Assembly (NCBI GenBank): GCA_040768125.1
Contig: JAXGNG010000006.1
Location: 186,001 to 250,000, forward strand
Reading direction: 5' to 3'
DNA: 64,000 nucleotides
From: RBG-16-49-21 sp040768125
Lineage (GTDB): Bacteria; Spirochaetota; UBA4802; UBA5550
This document shows positions 40,561 to 48,804 of this stretch, one piece after another (the stretch's first letter is position 1; every line of letters starts with the position of its first letter). Below the pieces are notes generated by a model. It saw only the letters and a list, made by a program, of their open reading frames with translations. It made no database searches and was not told the DNA's origin. The position numbers and the translations under genes are program-made.

Positions 40561-42062
40561 GTGCGGTGCAGATTTTTGTAGGAAAGCGCCTCAAGGATGT
40601 GTTCGCATCCGATTTCCGGCTTTCCGTCCAGGTCCGCGATGGTGCGGCCGGTCTTGAGTATCTTGAAGAATGAGCGCGCCGTGATGCCGGTCCGCCGTAC
40701 CGCCAGGTCGAGGACGCCCTCGGCGCGGGGGTCGAGGCGGCAGTGGGTCCTGATCTCCTCCTGGGTCATGCGGGAGTTATAGCGCGTGGGACTCCCCGCG
40801 TAGCGCTTTTTCTGGATCGCCCGCGCCGCGGAAACCCTCCCCCTCATCCCCGCGGAGCCCTCCCGGGGGTCGGCGTCGAAGAGATCCCTGTGGGGTACGC
40901 GGTTCACCGGCACCTCGATATCTATACGGTCGAGTATGGGCCCCGCGATCTTCTGGAAATAGGAACGGACCAGGTGGGGCGGACAGGTGCAGGGTATCTC
41001 CGGGTCCAGGAGAAAGCCGCAGCGGCACGGGTTGCTCGCCGCCACCAGCATGAAATCCGCGGGAAAGCGGAAGGTCCCAAGGGCCCGGGCAATGGTGATC
41101 TCGTAGTCCTCCAGGGGCTGGCGCAATGCCTGTATCACGTTGCTCCGGAACTCCACGAACTCGTCCAGGAAAAGCACGCCGTTGTGGGCCAGGGAGACCT
41201 CCCCCACGGAGGGAACGGCGCCGCCTCCCACAAGGGCGGCGTCCGACGAGGTGTGGTGCGGCGAGCGAAAGGGGGGCTCGGTGATGAGGCCCCGGGCGCC
41301 CTCGAGGCCCCCCGCGGCGGAATGGATCATGGTCGTCTCGATGGCCTGGTCCCGGTCGAAGGGGGGAAGGATCGAGGGTATCCGCTTTGCCAGCATCGTC
41401 TTCCCCGACCCGGGCGGCCCGTAGAGGAGAATGTTGTGATGGCCCGCCGCGGCGATCTCGATGGCGCGCTTGGCCGATTCCTGGCCATGGACGTCGGAAA
41501 AGTCGGGACCGGGGGACTCGCGGGCCCCTGCGGGCGGCGCGGTGAAGGGGCGCCTTCCTCCCCCGAGCACCTCCAGGGCGTCGCCGATCGTTTCCACGGG
41601 ATAGACCTCGATCTCCCCCGTGGCGGCGGCCTCGTGCCTGTTCTCGTGGGGAACGATGACGGAGCGGTACCCGCGCCGGTAGATGGCGATGGCCATGGAG
41701 ATGACGCCCCGGACCGGTTTTACCCTGCCGTCCAGGGAAAGCTCCCCCACCATGGGCACGGCGGAGGGGTCGACCCCGGCCTGGCCCGTGGCGCGGAGTA
41801 TCGACAGGGCGATGGGGAGATCGAAGGTGGCTCCCTGTTTCTTGAATCCCGCGGGCGCCAGGTTCACCACGAAATTTTTCGGGGGGAACTCGAAGCCGCT
41901 GTTTTCGATGGCGGAGCGGATCCTTTCCCGTGATTCGCGGATGGTCGAATCGGGAAGCCCCACGATGATGAAGTTCGGCAGGCCGCGAAGGATGTCCACC
42001 TCGATCTCGATGATGCGCGCGTCGATCCCGTGCATGCCGAATGATACCGCCTTTGATAGCAT
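40548..42062 (-). CDS. comM: ComM/YifB-type Mg-chelatase-like AAA+ helicase
   Basis: ComM drives branch migration during natural transformation in other bacteria. The 504-residue protein has the N-terminal LonC-like domain (MLSKAVSFGMHGIDARIIEI, then PNFIIVGLPDSTIRESRERI), a central AAA+ domain (GPPGSGKTMLAKRIPSILP near 215, Walker B VLFLDEF, AASNPCRCGFLLDPEIPCTC with a zinc-like cysteine set) and the C-terminal helicase domain (TARSFFKILKTGRTIADLDG). I chose ATG at 42062; the longer frame to 42278 has no support. Confidence 0.94.
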   Translation of the reverse strand: MLSKAVSFGMHGIDARIIEIEVDILRGLPNFIIVGLPDSTIRESRERIRSAIENSGFEFPPKNFVVNLAPAGFKKQGATFDLPIALSILRATGQAGVDPSAVPMVGELSLDGRVKPVRGVISMAIAIYRRGYRSVIVPHENRHEAAATGEIEVYPVETIGDALEVLGGGRRPFTAPPAGARESPGPDFSDVHGQESAKRAIEIAAAGHHNILLYGPPGSGKTMLAKRIPSILPPFDRDQAIETTMIHSAAGGLEGARGLITEPPFRSPHHTSSDAALVGGGAVPSVGEVSLAHNGVLFLDEFVEFRSNVIQALRQPLEDYEITIARALGTFRFPADFMLVAASNPCRCGFLLDPEIPCTCPPHLVRSYFQKIAGPILDRIDIEVPVNRVPHRDLFDADPREGSAGMRGRVSAARAIQKKRYAGSPTRYNSRMTQEEIRTHCRLDPRAEGVLDLAVRRTGITARSFFKILKTGRTIADLDGKPEIGCEHILEALSYKNLHRTYDL

Positions 42063-42271
42063 GGCAACCCCGCTGTCCCTGCGATTCGGTGTTCCATGGT
42101 AGACGAACGGCAGAGGCTGAAAAAAAACCGGGATGACGAAGAGTATGAAAAAAAATATTGTATGGACAGATGGGGCCCCGGGATGTATACTGCCGGCGGT
42201 CTCTCGCCGTTTTGCCCCGTTCCTGCCGGTGAAGCCGCGTTCCGACCAACTCTGTCCCAGGGGGAGGGGAA

Positions 42272-42436
42272 TTGGCACGAAATAATTACAAATTCGAAAA
42301 GCGTAAAAGGGAACTGGAAAAGAAAAAGAAGAAGGAAGAGAAGAGGAAAAAGAAGCTCGAGCGGGGTGAAGAGGGCGTCATTGAAGAGGAAGGGGACGAC
42401 GCCGTCCCGGAAGCCGGGGATGAAACGGCCGATTGA
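42272..42436 (+). CDS. 54-residue Lys-rich small protein
   Basis: A TTG (42272-42274) preceded by GGGGGAGGGG opens a frame giving MARNNYKFEKRKRELEKKKK and an acidic tail ending TGA at 42434-42436. 'MARNNYKFEKRxKE' followed by a Lys/Glu-rich stretch is, by my recollection, a conserved small protein in delta-proteobacteria and relatives, which supports it being real. Function unknown; a coiled or disordered nucleic-acid-binding protein is plausible. Confidence 0.72.
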   Translation: MARNNYKFEKRKRELEKKKKKEEKRKKKLERGEEGVIEEEGDDAVPEAGDETAD

Positions 42437-42506
42437 AAGGGCCGGAAAAATATCTTGACAAAAACGCACCTTCACATTTAGGTACCTGAGTTTCCGTATC
42501 GTTGAC

Positions 42507-42743
42507 ATGACCTTCGAGAAACAGAACATCGGCTACCTGCTGGCATTCATGCTCGTGGGCGCCATACTCGGATCGGCACTGGGGGTCCTCGTGGCGCGGC
42601 TCTTTCCCGCCATGGCGGTGATCCAGAAAAGCCTTACGGGCCCGATCGGGTTCAACCTCGAGATCGTCAGCTTCAGCGTGCGGTTAAACCTTTCCTCCAT
42701 CGCGGGTCTCCTCATCGGGGTGCTCGTGTTCAGGAAAGTATAG
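42507..42743 (+). CDS. DUF4321-like membrane protein
   Basis: A 78-residue protein with two membrane helices: YLLAFMLVGAILGSALGVLV and SSIAGLLIGVLVF, separated by a beta-like loop (IGFNLEIVSFSVRLNLSSIA). The layout (LLxFMLxGAxLGSxLG, then SVRLNLxSIxGLLIGVLVFR) matches what I know of DUF4321, common in spirochaetes and Firmicutes. Function unknown. It lies upstream of rpsB. Confidence 0.6.
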   Translation: MTFEKQNIGYLLAFMLVGAILGSALGVLVARLFPAMAVIQKSLTGPIGFNLEIVSFSVRLNLSSIAGLLIGVLVFRKV

Positions 42744-43003
42744 GCCGCGCCCGCGGTCATCACGCAGCGCTCCGGCCCGCGCCGGGACGCGAAGAATAAA
42801 TCGGCCGGCGCCGGTTGCCTCCTTCGAGAGTGAAAAGGCAATAGCGAACAGAGTCGGGGAGCAATGGTCCTGCAGGGCGGTTCGGTAACGCCCGGGGGAC
42901 ATCCCGGTACGGCCAACCAGGCACGGATTAACGTCATGTCCGCGCCGCCGGTCCCCGGCCGCGCGGCATGATCGAAACACATTGTTACAAGGGGGTACTA
43001 TCA
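42744..43003 (+). other. rpsB leader region with several possible hairpins
   Basis: This 260-bp leader contains hairpins such as GGGCG/CGCCC (around GTTCGGTAA near 42877-42895), GGGGGACATCCC and GGCCGGCGCCGG. I could not match any known riboswitch: there is no cobalamin-type AGCCACTG box, TPP or SAM consensus. A leader that senses free S2, as in other bacteria, is a possibility only. No coding frame is supported. Confidence 0.35.
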
Positions 43004-43822
43004 TTGTCAGTAGTATCAATGAAAGCATTGCTGGAATCGGGCGTCCACTTCGGCCATCAGACGAGGCGCTGGAACCCGAAGATGTCGCAATTCATATTCA
43101 CCGCGCGTAACGGCATTCACATTATCGACCTGCAGAAAACCATGCAGAGGATAAAGATCGCCTACGCCGCCATGAAGGACACGGCCGAGAAGGGCGGCAG
43201 GGTGCTTTTCGTGGGCACGAAGAAGCAGGCCCAGGCCGCCATAGAGGAATACGCCAAAAAATGCAACATGTTCTGGGTTTCCGAGCGATGGCTCGGGGGC
43301 CTGCTCACGAATTTCAAGACCGTGAGCAACTCGATCAGGCGCCTCAAGGACCTCGAGCAGATGAAGGAGAGCGACCACTGGGACGCCGAGACGAAAAAGG
43401 AGCGCCTGGACCTCCAGCGGGAGCTGGACAAGAAGAACAAGGTCCTGGTGGGCATCAAGGACATGACGCGCATGCCCGACGCGCTCTTTATCATCGATCC
43501 CAAGCGCGAGGCGATCGCCGTGCAGGAGGCCCGGAAAATGGGCATCCCGATATTCGCCGTCGTGGACACCAACTGCAATCCCGACGAGATCGACTTCCCG
43601 ATACCGGGGAACGACGACGCCATCCGGGCCATAGCCCTCTTCCTCGACGTGATGTCCAGGGCGGTCCTCGAGGGACAGTCGGGCGGCGTGGTGCAGGAGG
43701 AGGCCGGCGAGGAGGAAGCCGAATACGCCGGTGAGTCCCCTGACGCCGGGGCCCCGGAGGAGGGAACCGCCGCGGACGCCGTGGATGAGTACGAAGAGGA
43801 CGACGAGATATACCGGTCGTGA
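43004..43822 (+). CDS. rpsB: Small-subunit ribosomal protein uS2
   Basis: Ribosomal protein S2 of the 30S platform, 272 residues. The TTG at 43004 gives the family N-terminus SVVSMKALLESGVHFGHQTR, with AAGGGGG 8 nt upstream; an earlier ATG at 42968 has no support. Diagnostic segments: RRWNPKMSQFIFTARNGIHI, RWLGGLLTNFKTV, PDALFIIDPKREAIAVQEA and PDEIDFPIPGNDDAIRAI. The last ~45 residues are an acidic extension (QEEAGEEEAEYAGESPDAG and further) that ordinary S2 lacks. First gene of the rpsB-tsf-pyrH-frr-uppS-cdsA-dxr-rseP run. Confidence 0.97.
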   Translation: MSVVSMKALLESGVHFGHQTRRWNPKMSQFIFTARNGIHIIDLQKTMQRIKIAYAAMKDTAEKGGRVLFVGTKKQAQAAIEEYAKKCNMFWVSERWLGGLLTNFKTVSNSIRRLKDLEQMKESDHWDAETKKERLDLQRELDKKNKVLVGIKDMTRMPDALFIIDPKREAIAVQEARKMGIPIFAVVDTNCNPDEIDFPIPGNDDAIRAIALFLDVMSRAVLEGQSGGVVQEEAGEEEAEYAGESPDAGAPEEGTAADAVDEYEEDDEIYRS

Positions 43823-43891
43823 CCGGGATGACGGCATGGGCTGCGCGCCCCCGGCGCGCGCGGAAGCAACAACGAGCAAAGGAGAGATGAC

Positions 43892-44488
43892 GTGGCTGAA
43901 GTGACTGGAGAAATGATAAAGGAATTGCGCGAGAAGACCCAGGCGGGCATGATCGACTGCAAGAAGGCCCTGGTGGAGACCGGGGGCGATATGGAGAAGG
44001 CCGTCGAGCTTCTCAGGAAAAAGGGGCTTGCCTCGGCCGATAAGAAAATGGGCCGCGAGGTGACCCAGGGAATAGTGGCCTCCTACGTGCACACCAACAG
44101 GAAGATCGGCGTGCTCCTGGAGCTTCTCACCGTCACGGATTTCGTGGCCCGGAACGAGGAGTTCGAAGCCCTCGCCAAGGAGCTCTGCATGCAGGTCGCG
44201 GCCTCGGGGCCCCTCTACGTCAAGATCGAGGACGTCCCCGCCGCGGTGATCGAGAAAGAGCGGGAGATCTACGGGGAACAGATGAAGGATTCGGGCAAGC
44301 CCGCCAACGTCATCGAGAAGATCGTGGACGGCAAGCTCAACAAGTTCTACGGTGATGTGTGCCTGATGGAGCAGGACTACATCAAGGACCCCGCCGTCAA
44401 GATCAAGGACCTGATCAAGCAGAAGATCGCCGCCTTCGGCGAGAACATAGAAGTGGGAAAATTCACCCGTTACCAGATAGGCATGTAG
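43892..44488 (+). CDS. tsf: Translation elongation factor Ts
   Basis: EF-Ts is the guanine-nucleotide exchange factor for EF-Tu. The 198-residue product starts at GTG 43892 with AAAGGAGAGA upstream. Motifs: ELREKTQAGMIDCKKALVE, KGLASADKK, EGIVASYVH-like QGIVASYVHTNRKIGVLLEL, and TDFVARNEEF. At 198 residues it is the short form, without the coiled-coil and second core domain of the ~280-residue proteins; Leptospira-like lineages have a similar short form. Confidence 0.97.
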   Translation: MAEVTGEMIKELREKTQAGMIDCKKALVETGGDMEKAVELLRKKGLASADKKMGREVTQGIVASYVHTNRKIGVLLELLTVTDFVARNEEFEALAKELCMQVAASGPLYVKIEDVPAAVIEKEREIYGEQMKDSGKPANVIEKIVDGKLNKFYGDVCLMEQDYIKDPAVKIKDLIKQKIAAFGENIEVGKFTRYQIGM

Positions 44489-44489
44489 C

Positions 44490-45221
44490 ATGAAGACCGG
44501 GGATTCCGGGTCCGGACCGCGGTACCGTCGCATCCTCCTGAAGCTCTCCGGCGAAGCCCTCGCCGGTGAGGTGGGGAGCGGCATCGATCCCGGGGTGCTC
44601 TCGGCCATCGCCGGGGAGATCCGGGAGGTCCAGGCCCTCGGCGTCCAGGTCGGCGTCGTCGTGGGGGCCGGCAACCTCTTCAGGGGCCGGAACGCCGCGG
44701 AACTCGGGATACCGCGCGTCACGGGCGACCAGATGGGCATGCTCGCCACGGTGATGAATTCCCTGGCGATCCAGAGCGCCATTGAGCGCCAGGGGGTGCC
44801 GGCGCGGGTGATGTGTCCCTTCGACATGAAGGAGATCGCCGAGCCCTACATCATCAGGAAGGCCCTGGACCACCTGGTGCACGGCCGCGTGGTGATCACC
44901 GCCGGAGGCACGGGCCATCCCTTCTTCACCACCGACACGGCGGCGGCCCTGCGGGCCGTGGAGCTCGAGGCCCATCTGCTCCTCAAGGCGACCGACGTTG
45001 ACGGGGTGTATTCGGGCGACCCCAAGAAGGAGCGGGACGCCAGGAAATATGAATCGATGTCGTACATCGACGTGCTGGCGGGGCGCCTGGCGGTGATGGA
45101 TTCCACCGCCGTGTCGCTCTGCATGGAAAACAGCATGCCGATACGGGTTTTCAACCTGTTCGACCGGGGATCCTTGGTGGGGATCGTTTCCGGGAAGCCG
45201 ATTGGAACGCTCATTTCCTGA
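44490..45221 (+). CDS. pyrH: Uridylate kinase
   Basis: UMP kinase makes UDP from UMP in the pyrimidine pathway. The 243-residue protein shows the amino-acid-kinase fold: RRILLKLSGEALAGE near 12, VGVVVGAGNLFRGR, GDQMGMLATVMNSLAIQSAI, GGTGHPFFTTDTAAALRA and LKATDVDGVYSGDPKK. The ATG is 1 nt after the tsf stop, so translation is coupled. Confidence 0.97.
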   Translation: MKTGDSGSGPRYRRILLKLSGEALAGEVGSGIDPGVLSAIAGEIREVQALGVQVGVVVGAGNLFRGRNAAELGIPRVTGDQMGMLATVMNSLAIQSAIERQGVPARVMCPFDMKEIAEPYIIRKALDHLVHGRVVITAGGTGHPFFTTDTAAALRAVELEAHLLLKATDVDGVYSGDPKKERDARKYESMSYIDVLAGRLAVMDSTAVSLCMENSMPIRVFNLFDRGSLVGIVSGKPIGTLIS

Positions 45222-45235
45222 TTCAGGAGGATGCC

Positions 45236-45793
45236 ATGGTAGAGGATGTCATAGCCGACGTAGAAGAGAGGATGAAGAAAAGCATCGCCAATCTGCAGAA
45301 AGAGTTCACCGCCATACGCACCGGAAGGGCGAACCCCGCCATGTTCGAGGGAATCAAGGTCAACGTGTACGGCTCCGAAATGCCGCTGAACCAGGTCGCC
45401 ACCATATCCTGCCCCGAGGCGCGCCTCGTGGTGATACAGCCCTGGGACAGGGGGAACCTGGGCGATGTCGAGAAGGCGATACTCAAATCGGACCTTTCGC
45501 TGAATCCCTCCAACGACGGCAACCTCATCAGGATCCAGATACCGGACCTGACGGAGGAGCGCCGGAAGGAATACGTGAAGCAGGCAAAGCAGAAAGCCGA
45601 GGAAAACCGCGTGGCGATACGAAACGTGCGCAGGGACGGCAACGACACGGTAAAGGAGCTCGAGAAGGAGAAGGAGATATCCGAGGACGAGTCGAAGGGC
45701 GCCCTCGCGAGGATACAGAAGCTGACGGACAGGTACATAGAAGAGATCCAGAAGCTGATGGACAACAAGGAAAAAGAGATACTGAATATATGA
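45236..45793 (+). CDS. frr: Ribosome recycling factor
   Basis: RRF splits post-termination ribosomes with EF-G. The 185-residue, highly helical protein has IRTGRANPAMFEGIKVNVYG near 30, ISCPEARLVVIQPWDR, LTEERRKEYVKQAKQKAEEN and AIRNVRRDGND. AGGAGG lies 7 nt before the ATG. It follows pyrH by 14 bp. Confidence 0.97.
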   Translation: MVEDVIADVEERMKKSIANLQKEFTAIRTGRANPAMFEGIKVNVYGSEMPLNQVATISCPEARLVVIQPWDRGNLGDVEKAILKSDLSLNPSNDGNLIRIQIPDLTEERRKEYVKQAKQKAEENRVAIRNVRRDGNDTVKELEKEKEISEDESKGALARIQKLTDRYIEEIQKLMDNKEKEILNI

Positions 45794-45848
45794 CCGAAGG
45801 TCGCGCCGCCATGGGCATGCCGGGACGATCGCGGCGACGGGGCAATGG

Positions 45849-46565
45849 ATGAAGGATTACGGCCGTCTCATAATAAAAAAGGACGTTCCCGCCCACGTCG
45901 CCATCATCATGGACGGCAACGGCAGGTGGGCGAAAAAGAAGTCGCTGCCACGCTCGGAGGGGCACCGGCGCGGCGCCGAGATCATCGAGCCCCTCATGGA
46001 CGCCGCCATCGCCCTCGGCATCAAGGCGGTGTCGCTCTACGCCTTTTCAACGGAGAACTGGCTGAGGCCCCCCTCGGAGGTTTCGGGCCTCTGGAGGCTT
46101 CTCGAGTTTTTTTTCAGGGAGAAGATAGAGGTCATCCACGGGAGGGGAATCCGGGTGAAGCACAGCGGCTTCAGCGACAAGCTCCCCCCCTCCACCCGTC
46201 GCTCGATCCAGGAGGCCGTGGAGAAGACACGCCGCAACAGGGGCCTCGTGCTCAACTTCTGCGTCAATTACGGGGGACGCCAGGAGATCGTCCACGCCTT
46301 CAACGAATGGGCGCGGGAAAGCGGCAGGGGAGAGCGCATCACCGCCGAGAAGCTGGAGAAGCGACTCTTTTCAGCGGACCTCCCGCCCGTTGATCTCCTG
46401 ATCCGCACGGGCGGGGAGTTCAGGACGAGCAATTTCATGGTCTGGCAGGGGGCGTACGCGGAACTTGTCTTCATGAACGTCCTCTGGCCCGATTTCAGGG
46501 TGCGGCACCTGCACCGGGCGATATACGAGTACCAGCAGAGGGAAAGGAGGTTCGGAGCGTTATGA
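45849..46565 (+). CDS. uppS: Isoprenyl (undecaprenyl) diphosphate synthase
   Basis: UppS makes the cis-C55 lipid carrier for peptidoglycan. The 238-residue protein has VAIIMDGNGRWAKKKSLPRS (Asp and substrate loop) near 18, GHRRGAE, LYAFSTENWLRPPSEV and the C-terminal RTGGEFRTSNFMVWQGAYAE with FMNVLWPDF. It follows frr by 55 bp and overlaps cdsA by 4 bp (ATGA). Confidence 0.95.
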   Translation: MKDYGRLIIKKDVPAHVAIIMDGNGRWAKKKSLPRSEGHRRGAEIIEPLMDAAIALGIKAVSLYAFSTENWLRPPSEVSGLWRLLEFFFREKIEVIHGRGIRVKHSGFSDKLPPSTRRSIQEAVEKTRRNRGLVLNFCVNYGGRQEIVHAFNEWARESGRGERITAEKLEKRLFSADLPPVDLLIRTGGEFRTSNFMVWQGAYAELVFMNVLWPDFRVRHLHRAIYEYQQRERRFGAL

Positions 46566-47449
46566 CCGATGTGACAAAAGCCACGTTGATGAGAGTCCTG
46601 AGTGCGGCGGTTGCCCTGCCCCTGTACGTGTTTACCATCGTCACCGATCTCGCGCAGTCCCTGCCCATCCTGGCCTGCTCGCTTATCATTACCCTGGCGT
46701 GCCTCTGGGAATATTATTCCATCACCGACCGCGGGGACGAGGGCCGCGCCTTCGTCGTGCCCGGGATGATCGCCGCCGTGGCCGTCAACGTCGTCATGTA
46801 CCTTTTCGCCTTCGGCAAGATACTGGGGTACAGCCGCTACATCGCGCCCTTCGACGCCCGGATCATCATGGGGGGCGTTGCGCTTTTTCTCTCGATCATC
46901 ATCGCGCTCCAGCTTTTCACCAGGCCCCTCAAGGGCGCCTCCTACTCCATGGGCGTCACGCTTTTCGGCCTTGTTTTCATCGTGTTCTCCTTCTCCCATA
47001 TCATACTCCTTAAATCCATGGTCAACGGCGTCTACTATGTCATCATACTCAACATCGCGGTGATGCTGAACGACACCTTCGCCTATTTCGGCGGCGTCCT
47101 TTTCGGCAGGCACAAGACCGGGTTCCCCGTGTCCCCGAACAAGTCTTGGGAGGGCTACTTTTCCGGGCTTCTCTTCACCATCCTCGGGATGGTCATCACG
47201 AACGAGGTCTACGCGGTTTTCTTCGGGGTCCAGCTCTTCGGGATGGTTGAGGCGGTGCTCCTGGGGATCGCCCTCAGCGTGCTGGGCAACCTGGGCGATC
47301 TCGTGGAGTCCGCGGTGAAGCGTGACGGCTCCATCAAGGATTCGGGATCGCTCATACCCGGGCATGGCGGCATGTGGGATGTCTTCGACGCCATGATCTT
47401 TTCGCTGCCCCTTTTCTACTACTACCTCGTGCTGAAGGGGATTTCCTGA
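46562..47449 (+). CDS. cdsA: Phosphatidate cytidylyltransferase
   Basis: CdsA forms CDP-diacylglycerol for phospholipid synthesis in the inner membrane. The 295-residue protein has about seven membrane helices, and the C-terminal signature reads SAVKRDGSIKDSGSLIPGHG followed by GMWDVFDAM. The usual form is GG-x-LDRxDS; here the Leu-Asp-Arg is Trp-Asp-Val, so the Asp remains but the Arg is lost. NDTFAYFGGVLFGRHK and SPNKSWEGYFSG are the other family motifs. Its ATG overlaps the uppS stop. Confidence 0.94.
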   Translation: MTDVTKATLMRVLSAAVALPLYVFTIVTDLAQSLPILACSLIITLACLWEYYSITDRGDEGRAFVVPGMIAAVAVNVVMYLFAFGKILGYSRYIAPFDARIIMGGVALFLSIIIALQLFTRPLKGASYSMGVTLFGLVFIVFSFSHIILLKSMVNGVYYVIILNIAVMLNDTFAYFGGVLFGRHKTGFPVSPNKSWEGYFSGLLFTILGMVITNEVYAVFFGVQLFGMVEAVLLGIALSVLGNLGDLVESAVKRDGSIKDSGSLIPGHGGMWDVFDAMIFSLPLFYYYLVLKGIS

Positions 47450-47464
47450 CGACGCGCAGGGCCC

Positions 47465-48631
47465 ATGAGCAGGACCATTACCATTCTCGGCTCCACGGGT
47501 TCCGTGGGCCGGACGTCCCTCCGCGTGCTCCGGTCCCTCGGCGGCGAGTACCGCCTCCACGGCCTGGCCTGCGGCGGCAATCTTGACCTTCTCGACGGGC
47601 AGATCGGGGAGTTCGGGCCCGGCGTCGTCGCCGTGGCGGACCCCGGAGCCCTCGCCTCGGAGCGGGGGCGTCTTCTCATGAAGAAGTACCCGGGGACCCG
47701 ATTCCTCGAAGGAGAGGGGGGCGTGGTGGCGGTGGCGGCGGAGCCCGTGGATGTCCTCGTCTCCGCCATCGTGGGTGCCGCGGGGCTTCGCCCCACCCTG
47801 GCGGGGATCGGCGCGGCGCGGCGGATCGCCCTGGCCAACAAGGAAACCCTGGTCATGGCGGGGAAGGTGGTGAAGCGGAGGCTCGCGGAGTCGGGGACCG
47901 ACCTGGTGCCGGTGGACAGCGAGCACAGCGCGGTTTTTTCCCTGATGAGGGGGTTTCGCCCCGAGGCGGTTGAGCGCATCATCCTCACCGCCTCCGGGGG
48001 GAGCCTCCGGGACGTTCCCCCGGGGGAACTCACGACGGTGACCCCGGAGCGCGCCCTGGCGCATCCCACCTGGAACATGGGGAGCAAGATCACCATCGAC
48101 TCCGCCACGCTGATGAACAAGGGGCTCGAGGTGATCGAGGCGCACCATCTCTTCGACGCTCCCTACGAGCGCATCGACGTGCTCATCCATCCCGAGAGCG
48201 TCGTGCATTCCATGGTGGAGACCGTCGACGGGGCCGTCTACGCACACATGGGCGTGACGGACATGGTCTTTCCCGTGCTGAACGCCCTGACCTACCCGGA
48301 GATGAGGAGGAACGACTTCGGGCGCCTCAGGCTCGAAGAGGTGGGGGCGCTCACCTTCTCCTCCTGCGACCGGCAGCGGTATCCGGCCCTCGACCTCTGC
48401 TACGCCGCGGGACGGGAGGCGGGAACGATGCCCGCCGTGCTCAACGCGGCCAACGAGGAGGCCGTCGGGGCCTTTCTCGGGGGGAGGATCCGGTTCACGG
48501 GAATCGTTGAGGTCGTGGAGAAGACGATGGAAGCCGCCGGAAGGGGCGGGGAGCCCGGCATCGAGGAAATCTTCGAGGCGGACCGAAAGGCCCGGGCCGT
48601 CGCCGCGGCGATAATGCAAAAAATGGCGTAA
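47465..48631 (+). CDS. dxr: 1-deoxy-D-xylulose 5-phosphate reductoisomerase
   Basis: DXR makes 2-C-methylerythritol 4-phosphate in the non-mevalonate isoprenoid route. The 388-residue protein has GSTGSVGRTSLRVLRS near 7 (NADPH), ANKETLVMAG near 122, PVDSEHSAVFSLM near 150, TASGGSLRDVP, TWNMGSKITIDSATLMNKGL (metal and substrate) and HPESVVHSMVE. It follows cdsA by 15 bp, as in many bacteria. Confidence 0.96.
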   Translation: MSRTITILGSTGSVGRTSLRVLRSLGGEYRLHGLACGGNLDLLDGQIGEFGPGVVAVADPGALASERGRLLMKKYPGTRFLEGEGGVVAVAAEPVDVLVSAIVGAAGLRPTLAGIGAARRIALANKETLVMAGKVVKRRLAESGTDLVPVDSEHSAVFSLMRGFRPEAVERIILTASGGSLRDVPPGELTTVTPERALAHPTWNMGSKITIDSATLMNKGLEVIEAHHLFDAPYERIDVLIHPESVVHSMVETVDGAVYAHMGVTDMVFPVLNALTYPEMRRNDFGRLRLEEVGALTFSSCDRQRYPALDLCYAAGREAGTMPAVLNAANEEAVGAFLGGRIRFTGIVEVVEKTMEAAGRGGEPGIEEIFEADRKARAVAAAIMQKMA

Positions 48632-48804
48632 CATGACAGGGATGCGCGGTTCATCATAGTAGGCCGCACCCTCCCCCTCCCGCGGGGGAGCCCGGCGATG
48701 AAGGCGCGATCTGAATAGAACTGAAATGACGGGACGGTGATGCGAAACCCCGCGTGGCGGGGGGAGCGCGCCGCCCCGAATACCTGACCAGAGGGAGTAT
48801 AACC

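Noticed and set aside
42744..43003. Cobalamin or other riboswitch upstream of rpsB
   Set aside because: Hairpins exist, but none of the conserved boxes I know is present, and rpsB is not a usual target.
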